Source of the DNA: Prorocentrum cordatum
Lineage: Eukaryota > Sar > Dinophyceae > Prorocentrales > Prorocentraceae
DNA: 64,000 nt
Assembly (NCBI GenBank): GCA_963575745.1
Contig: CAUYUJ010019082.1
Coordinates: 494,126 to 558,125, forward strand
Direction: 5' to 3'
Shown here: piece after piece, positions 31,690 through 42,794 of the stretch
Layout: the number at the start of each line of letters is the position of its first letter
Numbering within the stretch: the first letter of the stretch is position 1
Program-made: the position numbers and the translations under genes
Notes under the pieces: generated by a model
Database searches by the model: none
The model's input: the letters and a program-made list of their open reading frames with translations, nothing else
Told to the model about the DNA's origin: nothing

Positions 31690-31860
31690 TTCAGAAGTGG
31701 CAACGGTTTCACAGATGGAGGGCGGGTCGTTTTGAAAATGTGGTTTTTGCCTTACCGCCGCGCACACTCGTGTTAAACATTTGAAAGAGTTTCACATATT
31801 GAGGGCGGTTCCTTTTCAAAACGTAGCTCTCGCCTCAGCGCCGCGCACACTCGTATGAAT
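31690..31860 (+). repeat. About 80-bp repeat (GCGCCGCGCACACTCGT), left block
   Basis: Two to two and a half units: GAGTTTCACATATTGAGGGC, GGTTCCTTTTCAAAACG, TAGCTCTCGCCTCAGCGCCG, CGCACACTCGT. The same repeat continues at 33960-34235 on the far side of the 77-bp array, so that array split or grew inside this one. A diverged GCGCCG-type relative lies at 28745-28990. Confidence 0.8.
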
Positions 31861-31904
31861 TATCCTGGCGAAAGACCCAACCATAAACAATTGTTCGTAA
31901 CGCG

Positions 31905-33840
31905 TTGTGGGTGCCGCTTTCGGTGGGGCTCCCTATGGGGCCACGAAGGGGGAACCGCATGCGAACTGCGCCACTAGGGCGGGCCTTCGGTGGAGCTCCC
32001 TATGGGGCCACGAAACGCTGCCCTGGGCGGGGGAACTGCATGCGAACTGCGCCACTGGGGCCTTCGGTGGAGCTCCCTATGGGGCCACGAAACGCTGCCC
32101 TGGGCTGGGGAACCGCATGCGAACTGCGCCACTGGGGCCTTCGGTGGAGCTCCCTATGGAGCCACGGAACGCTGCCCTGGGTGGGGGAACCGCATGCGAA
32201 CTGCGCCAGTGGGGCCTTCGGTGGAGCTCCCTATGGAGCCACGAAACGCTGTCCTAGGTGGGGGAACCACATGCGAACTGCGCCACTGGGGCCTTCGGTG
32301 GAGCTCCCTATGGGGCCACGAAGCGCTGCCCTGGGTGGGGGAACCGCATGCGAACTGCGCCACTGGGGCCTTCGGTGGAGCTCCCTATGGGGCCACGAAG
32401 CGCTGCCCCGGGCGGGGGAACCGCATGTGAGAGCAGCCACTGGGGCCTTCGGTGGAGCTCCCTATGGGGCCACGAAGCGCTGCCCCGGGTGGGGGAACCG
32501 CATGCGAACTGCGCCCCTGGAGCCTTCGGTGGAGCTCCCTATGGGGCCACGAAACGCTGCCCTGGGTGGGGGGGCCGCATGCGAGAGCAGCCACTGGAGC
32601 CTTCGGTGGAGCTCCCTATGGGGCCACGAAACGCTGCCCTGGGTGGGGGAACCGCATGCGAACAGCCACTGGGGCCTTCGGTGGAGCTCCCTATGGGGCC
32701 ACGAAACGCTGCCCGAACCGCATGCGGGCCTTCGGTGGAGCTCCCTATGGAGCCACGAAACGCTGTCCTAGGTGGGGGAACCACATGCGAACTGCGCCAC
32801 TGGGGCCTTCGGTGGAGCTCCCTATGGGGCCACGAAGCGCTGCCCTGGGCGGGGGAACCGCATGCGAGAGCAGCCGCTGGGGCCTTCGGTGGAGCTCCCC
32901 ATGGGGCCACGAAACGCTGCCCGGGGTGGGGGAACCGCATGCGAGAGCAGCCGCTGGGGCCTTCGGTGGAGCTCCCCATGGGGCCACGAAGCGCTGCCAT
33001 GAGCGGGGGAACCGCATGCGAGAGCAGCCACTGGGGCCTTCGGTGGAGCTCCCTATGGGGCAACGGAACGCTGCCCTGGGTGGGGGAACCGCATGCGAAC
33101 TGCGCCCCTGGGGTCTTCGGTGGAGCTCCCTATGGGGCCACGAAACGCTGCCCTGGGCTGGGGAACCGCATGCGAGAGCAATCACTGGGGCCTTCGGTGG
33201 AGCTCCCTATGGGGCCACGAAACGCTGCCCGGGGTGGGGGAACCGCATGCGAGAGCAGCCGCTGGGGCCTTCGGTGGAGCTCCCTATGGGGCCACGAAGC
33301 GCTGCCCTGGTGGGGGAACCGCATGCGAGAGCAGCCACTGGGGCCTTCGGTGGAGCTCCCTATGGGGCCACGGAACGCTGCCCTGGGTGGGGGAACCGCA
33401 TGCGAACAGCCCTGGGGCCTTCGGTGGAGCTCCCTATGGGGCCACGAAACGCTGCCCTGGGTGGGGGAACCGCATGCGAGAGCAGCCGCTGGGGCCTTCG
33501 GTGGAGCTCCCTATGGGGCCACGAAACGCTGCCCTGGGTGGGGGAACCGCATGCGAGAGCAGCCACTGGGGCCTTCGGTGGAGCTCCCTATAGGGCCACG
33601 AAGCGCTGCCCTGGGTGGGGGAACCGCATGCGAGGGCAGCCATTGGGGCCTTCGGTGGAGCTCCCTATGGAGCCACGAAACGCTGCCCTGGGTGGGAAAC
33701 CGCATGCGAACTGCGCCAGTGGGGCCTTCGGTGGAGCTCCCTATGGGGCCACGAAACGCTGCCCTGGGTGGGGGAACCGCATGCGAGAGCAACCACTGGG
33801 GCCTTCGGTGGAGCTCCCTATGGGGCTACGAAACGTGTGA
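31905..33840 (+). repeat. 77-bp minisatellite, about 26 copies
   Basis: The unit contains CTTCGGTGGAGCTCCCTATG, GGGCCACGAAACGCTGCCCT, GGGTGGGGGAACCGCATGCG and an AACTGCGCCACTGGGGC or AGAGCAGCCACTGGGGC ending. Spacing of unit starts is 77 bp in most of the array, with a few shorter or longer copies (one truncated near 32715). Because 77 is not a multiple of three, a long frame cycles through all phases; the plus-strand frames of up to 595 codons come from this. The two alternative unit endings alternate irregularly. The core GGAGCTCCCT-GGGGCC is shared with the satellite at 35690-38990. Confidence 0.96.
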
Positions 33841-33959
33841 GGGGTGTGCCGGGAGCAGAAGCAAGGAGGGGGAGGAGGGAGGAGGGAGGTGGCAGCGGGA
33901 GGAGGAGACGCGGGGCACCGTCTCTTCAAAACGAGGACCCAACACCACAGGATGGTTGG

Positions 33960-34235
33960 GGAAAAGTACAACAGTTTCGCGGCTTCAAAGGAGCCCGTTG
34001 CCAAACTGTGGCTCTCGCCTTAGCGCCGCGCACAATCTTCAATAGCAGTTGCAAGAGTTTCACATATTGAGGGCAGTTTCTTTTCTAAACGTAGCTCTCG
34101 CCTCAGCGCCGCGCACACTCGTTTTTAATATTACAAAAGTTTCACGGATTGAGGGCGGTTCCTTTTCAACATGTGGCTCCCGCCTTAGCGCCGCGCACAT
34201 TCTCTAATACAAAAAATTGCAAGAGTTTCGCGGAT
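33960..34235 (+). repeat. About 80-bp repeat (GCGCCGCGCAC), right block
   Basis: Three units: GTGGCTCTCGCCTTAGCGCC, TAGCTCTCGCCTCAGCGCCG and GTGGCTCCCGCCTTAGCGCC, each followed by GCGCAC and an AT-rich spacer with AAGAGTTTC. They continue the block at 31690-31860. The 300 bases after it hold two diverged copies of a GTTCAGGATTGT-type unit and otherwise nothing. Confidence 0.8.
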
Positions 34236-34547
34236 TCCCTTGATCAAAGTACCAGACATCGCGTTTTGGACGGGTTCAGGATTGTAAGGGCGCAACAGTT
34301 GCGCTCATTCGCTGTGTGGAAGTCCCAAGAGTGGCGTTCTGGCACGATTCAGGATCGTCAACATTCAACAGTCAGGTTGATCCGTGGCGTTGGAATCCCG
34401 AACACACTGTTTTGGCATGCTCAGGGTCTCCTAACGGCTGTCTTCCAACGAGGCAGTTCCCTCAATGGAAATGAACCATTGTAGGGGCCTGTGAAGAGGG
34501 AGCTTGGAGGGAGGGATTATTCCAATGTCGTTGATGACTCTTGGGAC

Positions 34548-35545
<998 letters not shown>

Positions 35546-36030
35546 TCGACCATTCGCCATCACACCATCATCACTGCAAACACTCGCACACCCTTTCATA
35601 CACACTCACACCATCACCACCACAATCATCATCTCACACGTGCTCACGCAATCATTCACACTCCCATTCGCACTCAAGAACTCACACATTCATCTGGAGG
35701 CAGTCTCGAGCGGGAGCTTCGTCTGTGAATAAATTGTGAAGACGTCTCAGGCGGGAACCCCCTCCCTATGAGGCCACCAGGTCATGCTAACAATCCGACA
35801 GACAGACAGACAGACAGAAGCCATACGCCCAAGGCGCGTCGGCAAACGCACATTCATACACTACACACACCGCTCTCTCAATCTATGTCTCCAAACAAGA
35901 GGATCTTGAACAAGATCTTGCAATCTGTCTCCTTCCCCGCATGCCCAATACGCATGTGGTACGCAGTCCGAGCGGGTCATCAAAATCTTGTAACTGTCGT
36001 CGTGTGTGGGTTCCAGATGCATGGATCTGG

Positions 36031-37683
36031 GTGAGAGCGTGATCCACCGCCGCTTTACTGTGGAAAATTCTCCCCTCTTCCCCTGGAACCCCCCGGGGGT
36101 CCCCCCCTCCGAAAATTCCCCCCCCCCCCCCCCTGCTGGAACAAAAACCCCCCCTTCCCCTAACCTCTTTTCCCCCCCCCACTCTCCCCTCTGGAAAACT
36201 GAGCGGGGTCACTACCGATTCGAACCCCCTCTCCCCCCCCCTCCCGAAACCGAGGGGGGTCACAACCAGTTCGAACCCCTCCCCCCCCCCAGAAAACCAG
36301 AACCCTTTCCCCTCCGGAAAAACCGGGGAGGTCACTATCGGTTCGACCCCTCGAAAACCAAGGGGGGTCACTACCGGTTCGAACCCCCCCCCCACCACCT
36401 CCCTCGAAAACCGGGACGGGTCACTACCGGTTCGACCCCCCCCCCCCCTCGAAAACCGGGGGGGGTCACTACCGGTTCGAACCCCTCCCCCCACCCCCGC
36501 TCACTGCCAGCAAACAACTCTGGGTCCCCACCACCCTCCGCACCACATCCCCCACTGCCGTCCCCAGCACCACTGTCCTCACCACCACTGTCCCCACTGT
36601 TCCCACCACCGTCACCACTGTCCTCACCAGTGCCCCAACCACTGTCGCACTGTCCCCGCTGTCCCCACCACTGTTTCCACCACGGTTCTACTCCCCCCTT
36701 TCTCCACGGCCCCAACCACTGTCCCACTGTCCCCACTGTCCCACTGTCCCCGCCGCTGTCCCACTGAGCTGTCCCACTGTTCCCACCACTGTCCCCACTG
36801 TCCCCACCACTGTCCCTACTGTACCTCTGTCCCATTATCCCACCGCCGTCCTCGCCACCGCCCTCACCACTGTCGCCACCACCACTACACCCTCCACTGT
36901 CCCTCTGTTTCCACCACATTCCCAGTCCCCACCACCACCGTCCCCACCACTGTCCCACTGTCCCCACTGGTTCCACCATTGTCCCCGCTGTGCCCACCAG
37001 TGCCCCCACCAGTGTCTCACTGTCCCAACTCTCCCCGCCATTGTCCCACCACAATCCCACTCTCCCCACTTTTCCCACGGTCATCACCACTGTCCCACTG
37101 TCCCCACTGTTCCCACCACTGTCCAACTGTCCGCGCCGCTGTCCCACTGTGCTGTCCCACCGTCCCCACTGTCCCCATCACTGTCCCACTGTCCCCACTG
37201 TCCCCACCACTTCCCCCACTGTACTACTCTCACCACTGTCCTCACCACCGCCTTCACCACTGTCCCCACCACTACCGTCCCCACCACTGTCCCACTGTCC
37301 CCACCGCTGTCCCGCTGTCCCCTCACCACTGTCCCCACCACCACCGTCCCCACCACTGTCCGCACCACTGCCCCAATGTCACCGCACCACTGTTCCCACC
37401 ACCACCGTTCCCACTACTGTCCCAACATCCCCAGCATTCTCCAACTGTCCCGAGGAGCGGGCATCGTTTGCCGGCGGCGAATGGAAGGGGGGGGGAGGAG
37501 GGGGGTTCGAACGGGTAGTGACCCCGTCGAACCCGTATAGTGACCCCTCCCGGTTTTCGAAGGGGGGGGGGGGGCTCGAACTGGTAGTGACCCCCCCCGG
37601 GTTTTCGAGGGGGGGGGACAGGTTAGGAACCCCCAGTGACCCACCCCCGGTTTTCCGCCAGCAGCGGTAGAACACGTTCTTTC
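36031..37683. mobile_element. 1.65-kb element with terminal inverted repeats and 8-bp target duplication
   Basis: GGATCTGG occurs exactly at 36023-36030 and again at 37684-37691; in the intact satellite monomer it occurs once at this place. Inside it, the left end GTGAGAGCGTGATCCACCGC continues to CGCT, and the reverse complement of the right end is GAAAGAACGTGTTCTACCGC then TGCT: 18 of 24 positions agree. Further in, both ends carry C-rich arrays with CGAAAACCGGGGGGGTCACT and ACCGGTTCGAACCCC in opposite orientation (36070-36510 and 37490-37670). The middle is a (CCCACTGTC)n-type minisatellite. There is no transposase, so it would be non-autonomous. An 8-bp duplication occurs in hAT and some other DNA-transposon groups; the end sequence fits none I know. 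Confidence 0.7.
36540..37450 (+). repeat. CCCACTGTCCCCACTGT minisatellite
   Basis: The words CCCACTGTC, CCCCACTGT and CACCACTGTC repeat at 9-12 bp spacing for about 900 bp inside the inverted-repeat element. Long plus and minus frames here are compositional. Confidence 0.93.
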
Positions 37684-39317
37684 GGATCTGGAGGGAATCT
37701 CCAACGGAGCCTGGTAAGTGAGTGAATTGAGGAACTCTCAGGCGGGAGCTCCCTCCTGTGGGGCCGCCAAATCATGTTAGTAACCCAAGCGTGTTACCCA
37801 GATCCTGTAAGTGTTTTTATTTGGCTCCTGGGGCGTGGATCTACAAGAAATCTCGAGCGGGGCGCTCGTCTCTGACTGAGTTGTGAAGAAGTCTTAGGCG
37901 GGAGCCTCGTGTAGCTGTCGTCACTTTTGGGTGGATATGGAGGAAATATCGAAAGGGAGCCTCCTCTGTAAGTGAACTGTAAATGCGAAAATGTCTCAAG
38001 CGGGACCCCCTCCAAACCGCCAGATCACGTTAGCAGTCCGAGCGGGTCATCCAGATCGCGTCACTGTCGTCACGCTAGGGTTCCCGAAGAGCGGATCTTG
38101 AAAAAGTCTCGAGCGGGAACTTCCTCAGTGGCAGAATTGTGACTGAGCCTCCAGCGGGAGCCCCGTCCGTATAGCGCTAACAGGTCGTTCTAATAATCCG
38201 AGCGGGCCGTCCAAATCATGTAGGCGTCGCCACCTTTGGACTCTTGAAGCGTGGATCTGGAGGAAACCTCGAGCAAGAGCGTCGTTTGTGAATGCCATGT
38301 GGCGACGTTTCAGGCGGGCCCCCCTCCCCTATGGGACCACCAGATCACGTTAGCAATCCGAGCATGCCATTGAGATCCTGTAGCTGTCCTCACATGTTGG
38401 CTCTTGCGGCTTGGCTATGAAGAGAAAAAAAAAAAAAAAACGAACGGGAGCCTCGTATGTGAATGAATTGTGATAGCGTATCAGGCGGAAATTTCTTCCA
38501 GATGGGGCCGCCAGGTCACGTTAGTAATCCGAATGGGCCACCCAGATGCTGTAAATGTTGTCGCGTTTGGGTTCCTGAAGCGTGGATCTGGAAGAAATCT
38601 TCAACGGGAGCCTCGTATGTGAGTGACTCGTGAAGAAATATCAGACGGGAGCCCCCTCCCAACGGGGCCGCAAAATCACGTTAGTAATCCAATCGACTGG
38701 GTTATCCATTGTTTGTAAGTGTCGTTGTTTTAGGGCTTCTCGGGCGTGGAAAATTAGGAATTGTCGAGCGGGGCGCTCGTCCCTGAATGGGTTGTGGAGG
38801 AGTCTCTGGCGAGAACCCGTCACATATGGGGCCGCCAAATCATGTTAGTAATGTGAGCGGGCGGGCCATCCAGATCCTGTAACTGTCGTCACTTTTGGGC
38901 TCCTGCGGCGTGGATGTGGTTGAAGGCTCGACAGGGACCCTCTTTTCTGACTGCAAGTGTCGAGCGGGAACGCACTTCCTTGCGCGGTCCGCAGATCGGG
39001 CTCGGCACTAAGAGTGCGCGCCAGGCGAACTCTCTCGCCCCCGCTTCCCACCGCAGGGAATATGGACGCAGGCGCACGGCTTTAAAAAAATCCCCTGGTA
39101 GAGGTCGCCAATATGCTGCTACAGGGTGCCGAAAGCATTGGCGACGACGACCAGGCCGAAACGCGGATTGGAGCTTGCTCATGTTCAGGCCCAACGAGCA
39201 GCAGATCACATGCAGAACTTGGGACCGCACGCCGCGCGCCGCTCGGGGCCCGCCCTGACGCGCGCGCCCTGCCTCGTTTCGGCGTTGTCGCAGGGTTAGA
39301 TGCTGCGCAAGGGCGTC

Positions 39318-39386
<69 letters not shown>
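39318..39386 (+). repeat. (CAA)n microsatellite
   Basis: About 23 CAA units. The flanking frames read poly-Gln (plus) and poly-Val (minus) and show no other domain. Confidence 0.97.
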
Positions 39387-39429
39387 TACTAGCACGTGGG
39401 GACACTCCGTTCTCACCAGTGCCAGGGTT

Positions 39430-40135
39430 TTCATAGGAGGCGGGCAATACCCCCACTTTGTGGGGGGGCCGGTTCAAGCTCTACCAAATTTCCAAACGAC
39501 TCTTCGCCACCACCCACACCCAGCTTCCCGCCCTATGACGTTCGGACACTTCACTTCGTGGCATGCGGACGACCGTGGCTACTATTCAGGGCCCCGCGGC
39601 CGACGACGACGGCGTGCGCGCGCGAAGAAAAAACGAATGTGTCCCGCATGGTATTATTTGACAGGGATGATGGCCCTGGCAGGTGCGCAACCGTTGTCGC
39701 AGAAGTTCGAAAAAGTTGCTCGCAAAAGCCCGTTTGACAGAAATGTTTAAAAAGTGTTGGTTTTCCTACGAATCCGCAAGAGCGCGCGGGATGAGATTTT
39801 GACATTTGTTGGTGGAAAAACCATTGGTTTTTATGTTTTTATGTTAACATCGTTCCGAACACTAAGCTTTTGGAAGGATTTCGTCTTGCGCGCGAGAATG
39901 TCCACTTTACCTTATTTTTTGCAAGGGATTCTTGAACTTTGATTATATTAGAACAAGAAATGTCATTTTATAATGTTTTTTTGCAAGGGAAAACGGATTA
40001 CAACAAAACAGCCGGATCTGGACCCCATCCACTTTTCTGAAGCTTTCGCGAAAAAATGATGAAAATGTAGCTGCGGCCTAGGCGCGGCGGGGGGGCCGTG
40101 CACCAGGGGCTCCAACAATAATTATTCTTTAGAAT
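39430..40135. other. AT-richer stretch without a supported gene
   Basis: Base composition drops toward AT, especially 39740-40080 (TTTTATGTTTTTATGTT and similar). All frames are short. Nothing is recognised. Confidence 0.5.
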
Positions 40136-40197
40136 TAATAATGTTCAACAACAACAACAACGACTGCTCTAGAGATGAGAACACTGGCCGCACGGGC

Positions 40198-40620
40198 ATG
40201 TCGGACGAGCAGTACTGGCTGCACCTCTACGCCATGTTCCCCCGCGCCACGCGCATGCGGAACACGCTGATCCCTCTCGCCCCACGCCAGCGGTCCGCGC
40301 CGCGCGGACAGCCGGCGCCCCTGCGAAAGGCGCTCTGGGAGATCGACAAGAGAGCGGAAAGCTCCAGGGATGATGCCGAGCAGCTCACCGCAGAGCTTGG
40401 TTTCGCGTTGCCTCCCGCCCGAGAGCGGCCGCGCCCATCTCGAGGCCAGCGGGGATGCCCCAACGGCCTGGCCCGCGTAGTTGCCCCAACCGCTTCGCGA
40501 TTTTGCCATCGGCGAGCGCACCCATCCCTGCCGAGGCGGCGACGGCGCCGAGGAAAATCGACTTGCGTGCCCCAGCCAGCGGAATGGGGGAGGCGAATGA
40601 GAAGAAGAGGCAGGATGATA
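40198..40620 (+). CDS. Weak candidate gene, strand uncertain
   Basis: On the plus strand an ATG at 40198 opens MSDEQYWLHLYAMFPRATRM, then ALWEIDKRAESSRDDAEQLT, which look like real helices for about 80 residues before the frame turns Arg/Pro-rich. On the opposite strand an overlapping frame reads SFASPIPLAGARKSIF, then LGAVAASAGMGALADG, equally protein-like. I cannot decide between them and recognise neither. A (CAA)4-5 run precedes the start. Confidence 0.2.
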
Positions 40621-41329
40621 TAATTCTAAGTCTAATTCTATCTAAAGCGTCATCCTCTCTAGGGGGGCCGCTCAAACGTCAAATCACAAGTCAAGGAAGG
40701 AGGTGCCCGATTTCGGGGACAGCCCTCGAGAGAGCCGCGACAGAACCTCACGACCTGCAGATGTAGGCTTCCCGCAGAGCCTGGAGAGGGTCCGAGGGGG
40801 ATTGACTGCGCAAAATCCGCCACAGACCTCACGCAACAACACACCTCGAATCACTGCAAGCTGATGGGACGCATCACAAAGCTCGGCCAACGGGTGGTCC
40901 AGAGCCGCCCCTCCGACAGGCACTGCTGCGAGGTCGTCTGGGATGGGGTCGCCCATCCCCCTCGGGTCAGCAGGAGGCCTCGGGGGCAAGCTCTGGATCT
41001 TCTGCTGCGCAGGACAGCGCGGCTTGCAAGGACGGGGCCAAAAACCTGATCGGACAAGAACGGGAAGCGCAGTTGTAGTCTAATGGGCGTATTGGGCGAA
41101 GAAGAAAAGGAAGGCGAGGACAACGAGGAGTCGATGACGAGGACGACGTGGTGAACGTGAGGATAGCGAGGAGGAGCATGAGGACAACAGGGAGGAAGAG
41201 AAGCACTAGGACGAGGACGAAGAGAACGAGGGCGAGCACGAGGAGGAATGCGGAGGGCGATGATGACGACGGGGACGACGACGACGACACAGGACAGTAC
41301 GAGGCACTTGGAGAAAGACGTTGCTCCTG

Positions 41330-42490
41330 GCGCCGCACGGGGTTCTCTTGGGGCCTGTTGGGGGCTTCTTGGGGGCCCTTTGGGTCCTCCTATGGGCTTC
41401 TGGGGTCTTCTTGGGCTGTCTGGGCGCGTCGTGGGGTTTTGTGGGAGCGTTCTTAAGTGGTCTCGGCGCTGGGGGCCTGCTGGGGCGCTCCCGGGAGTCT
41501 CTTGGGGCCTTTTTGGCCCTTTTCGGGTCGTCTTGGGGTTCTTGTGCGCTGTCTGGGTGGCTCCTAGAGCGCTCTTGGGGGTCTCTTGGGGTCTTCTTGG
41601 GGCGCTCTTGGGCGCTCCTGGGGCTCTCCGGGGCGTCTTTTGGGCCTCCCTTGGGCCCCTTGGAAAGACCCCCAAAAACGATTCGAACACGACGTCGATG
41701 CGGAGTCCCCTCTTGGGCCGATGTTTGGAGGATGTCTCGAGCGAAGCGGCCATTTTTCAAAAACCTGACCGCACAAGAGCGGGAAGCGCCGTTTTTGCTC
41801 ATAGCAGTGTTTGTCGTCAAAGCTCTGGACGCCAGCGTTCGTACTGGGAGCTCTGGCGTTCGAAGCTGCCCACGTCATCGTTCGTAATGGAGCCTTGGGA
41901 TGTCGTGGTCGGTCTCTCGTAGGCCTCTTAGAAGCAATTCTGAAGCCTCTTGGGGGCCGTTTTTGGGAGCCGTCTTGGGGGCATCTTGGGGGCCTTTTTG
42001 GTGCCTCTTGGGGGCCTCTTGGAGCGTCTTGGGGGGCTCCCGGGGGCCTCCTGGACCCTCCGGGGGGGCACTTGGGGCCGAGGTCCGTTCGTGCCCCTCG
42101 TCTGGGCCCCCTCTAGGAGCCATATTGACGGCCTCTTGGGCCGCCGCGAAGCCTCTTGGGGCCGTCTTGGGGCCTTCTGGTGCCTTCTTGGGGCCGTCTT
42201 GGGGGCCTCTTGGGCCGTCTTGAGGCGATCTTGGGGGCCTCTTGGGCCGTCTTGGGGCGATCTTGGGGGCCTCTTGGGCCGTCTTGGAGCGTCGGGAAAC
42301 GGAAAAGGCGAGAACCCCAAAAACCTTCAAAAACTATTCAAAAATCATAGATTTGTGCCTTTTTGGCGCTCTTGTGAGGCCTCTTCGAAGCCTCTTGAGG
42401 CGTCTTGGAGGCCTCTTGAGGGCCTCCTGGGCCGTCTTGGAGCTCTCTTGGACCGTCTGGAAGCCATCTTAGGGCATCTTGGAACGCTCT
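41330..42490 (-). repeat. GGCC minisatellite in reverse orientation, left of the PAT-like element
   Basis: Plus-strand words are CTTGGGGGCCTCTTGGG, CCGTCTTGGGG and variants, the complement of the arrays at 5351-9551. An AT-rich core in reverse lies at about 42290-42365 (GGAAACGGAAAAGGCGAGAA, then CAAAAATCATAG). It is interrupted at 41690-41900 by a segment with the CTCGAG-centred motif at 41728-41756 and a unique stretch. The Gly/Leu/Trp-rich plus frames are not genes. Confidence 0.83.
41728..41756 (+). repeat. CTCGAG-centred 29-bp motif (family of eight)
   Basis: GAGGATGTCTCGAGCG followed by AAACGGCCATTTTT or a variant. Other copies on plus: 49559-49588, 53478-53507 (diverged), 53553-53582, 53629-53657, 53704-53732; on minus: 58683-58709 and 58735-58763. 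At 41728, 49559 and 53704 it is followed within 30 nt by CCTGACCG-ACAAGA-CGGGAAGCGCCGTTTT, so the motif is part of a longer dispersed repeat. Confidence 0.85.
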
Positions 42491-42565
42491 TGCATCATCT
42501 GTTTTCCAGTATCTGCTTGAGGAACGGAGCCTGGCACAGGGCAGCTTTGGCAGGCGACAACGGCC
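42491..42565 (-). repeat. Split direct repeat B2, 3' end of the element
   Basis: Same 75 bp as B1 with one substitution (TGTTTTCC for TTTTTTCC). It is separated from A2 by 41 bp (42566-42606), unlike described elements in which A2 and B2 touch. GGCC minisatellite begins directly outside. Confidence 0.9.
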
Positions 42566-42606
42566 TGCGGCAATAAAGACGTCTGGAGGCGACGGGCTGG
42601 CTTTGG

Positions 42607-42674
42607 GAGCCAGAAAGACTATAGAGCAGGTATGAAACGGAACTGTGCGATGCAAACTCGTTCAACAACGTACA
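42607..42674 (-). repeat. Split direct repeat A2
   Basis: Same 68 bp as A1 with two substitutions (near 42632 and 42645). Confidence 0.92.
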
Positions 42675-42749
42675 TGCATCATCTTTTTTCCAGTATCTGC
42701 TTGAGGAACGGAGCCTGGCACAGGGCAGCTTTGGCAGGCGACAACGGCC
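42675..42749 (-). repeat. Split direct repeat B1
   Basis: 75 bp from TGCATCATCTTTTTTCCAGT to GGCGACAACGGCC, abutting A2 without spacer. Confidence 0.92.
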
Positions 42750-42794
42750 CATCTACAACAAAGCACAGTACCCATCAACAAGCATTGCACTGGC

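Larger units (their letters stand above)
35690..38990 (+). repeat. About 160-bp decayed satellite, interrupted by an inserted element
   Basis: Monomers carry, in order, GTGAATGAATTGTGAAGA-like, TCAGGCGGGAGCCCCCTCC, GGGGCCGCCAGATCACGTTA, GTAATCCGAGCGGGCC, CCAGATCCTGTAACTGTCGT, TTTGGGCTCCTGAAGCGTGG and ATCTGGAGGAAATCTCGAGC. Starts lie near 35742, 37737, 37890, 38002, 38150, 38310, 38480, 38640 and 38805, so spacing is about 110-170 bp. The part 36031-37683 is not satellite but an insertion, listed separately. Copies differ by 20-30 percent by eye. Confidence 0.82.

Noticed and set aside
31905-33840. Regular repeats resembling a CRISPR array
   Set aside because: Units are 77 bp with no unique spacers, and the setting is eukaryotic. 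The same applies to the 20-bp satellite and to the evenly spaced CTCGAG motifs.
36260-36490. tRNA genes suggested by GGTTCGAACCCC
   Set aside because: No acceptor, D or anticodon arms accompany the motif; it repeats in tandem within C-rich DNA.
40684-41753. Minus-strand frames of 100-300 codons after the candidate gene
   Set aside because: The protein-like stretch 40989-40684 has no recognisable domain, and the 300-codon frame is mostly reversed GGCC minisatellite. Not enough to call a gene.
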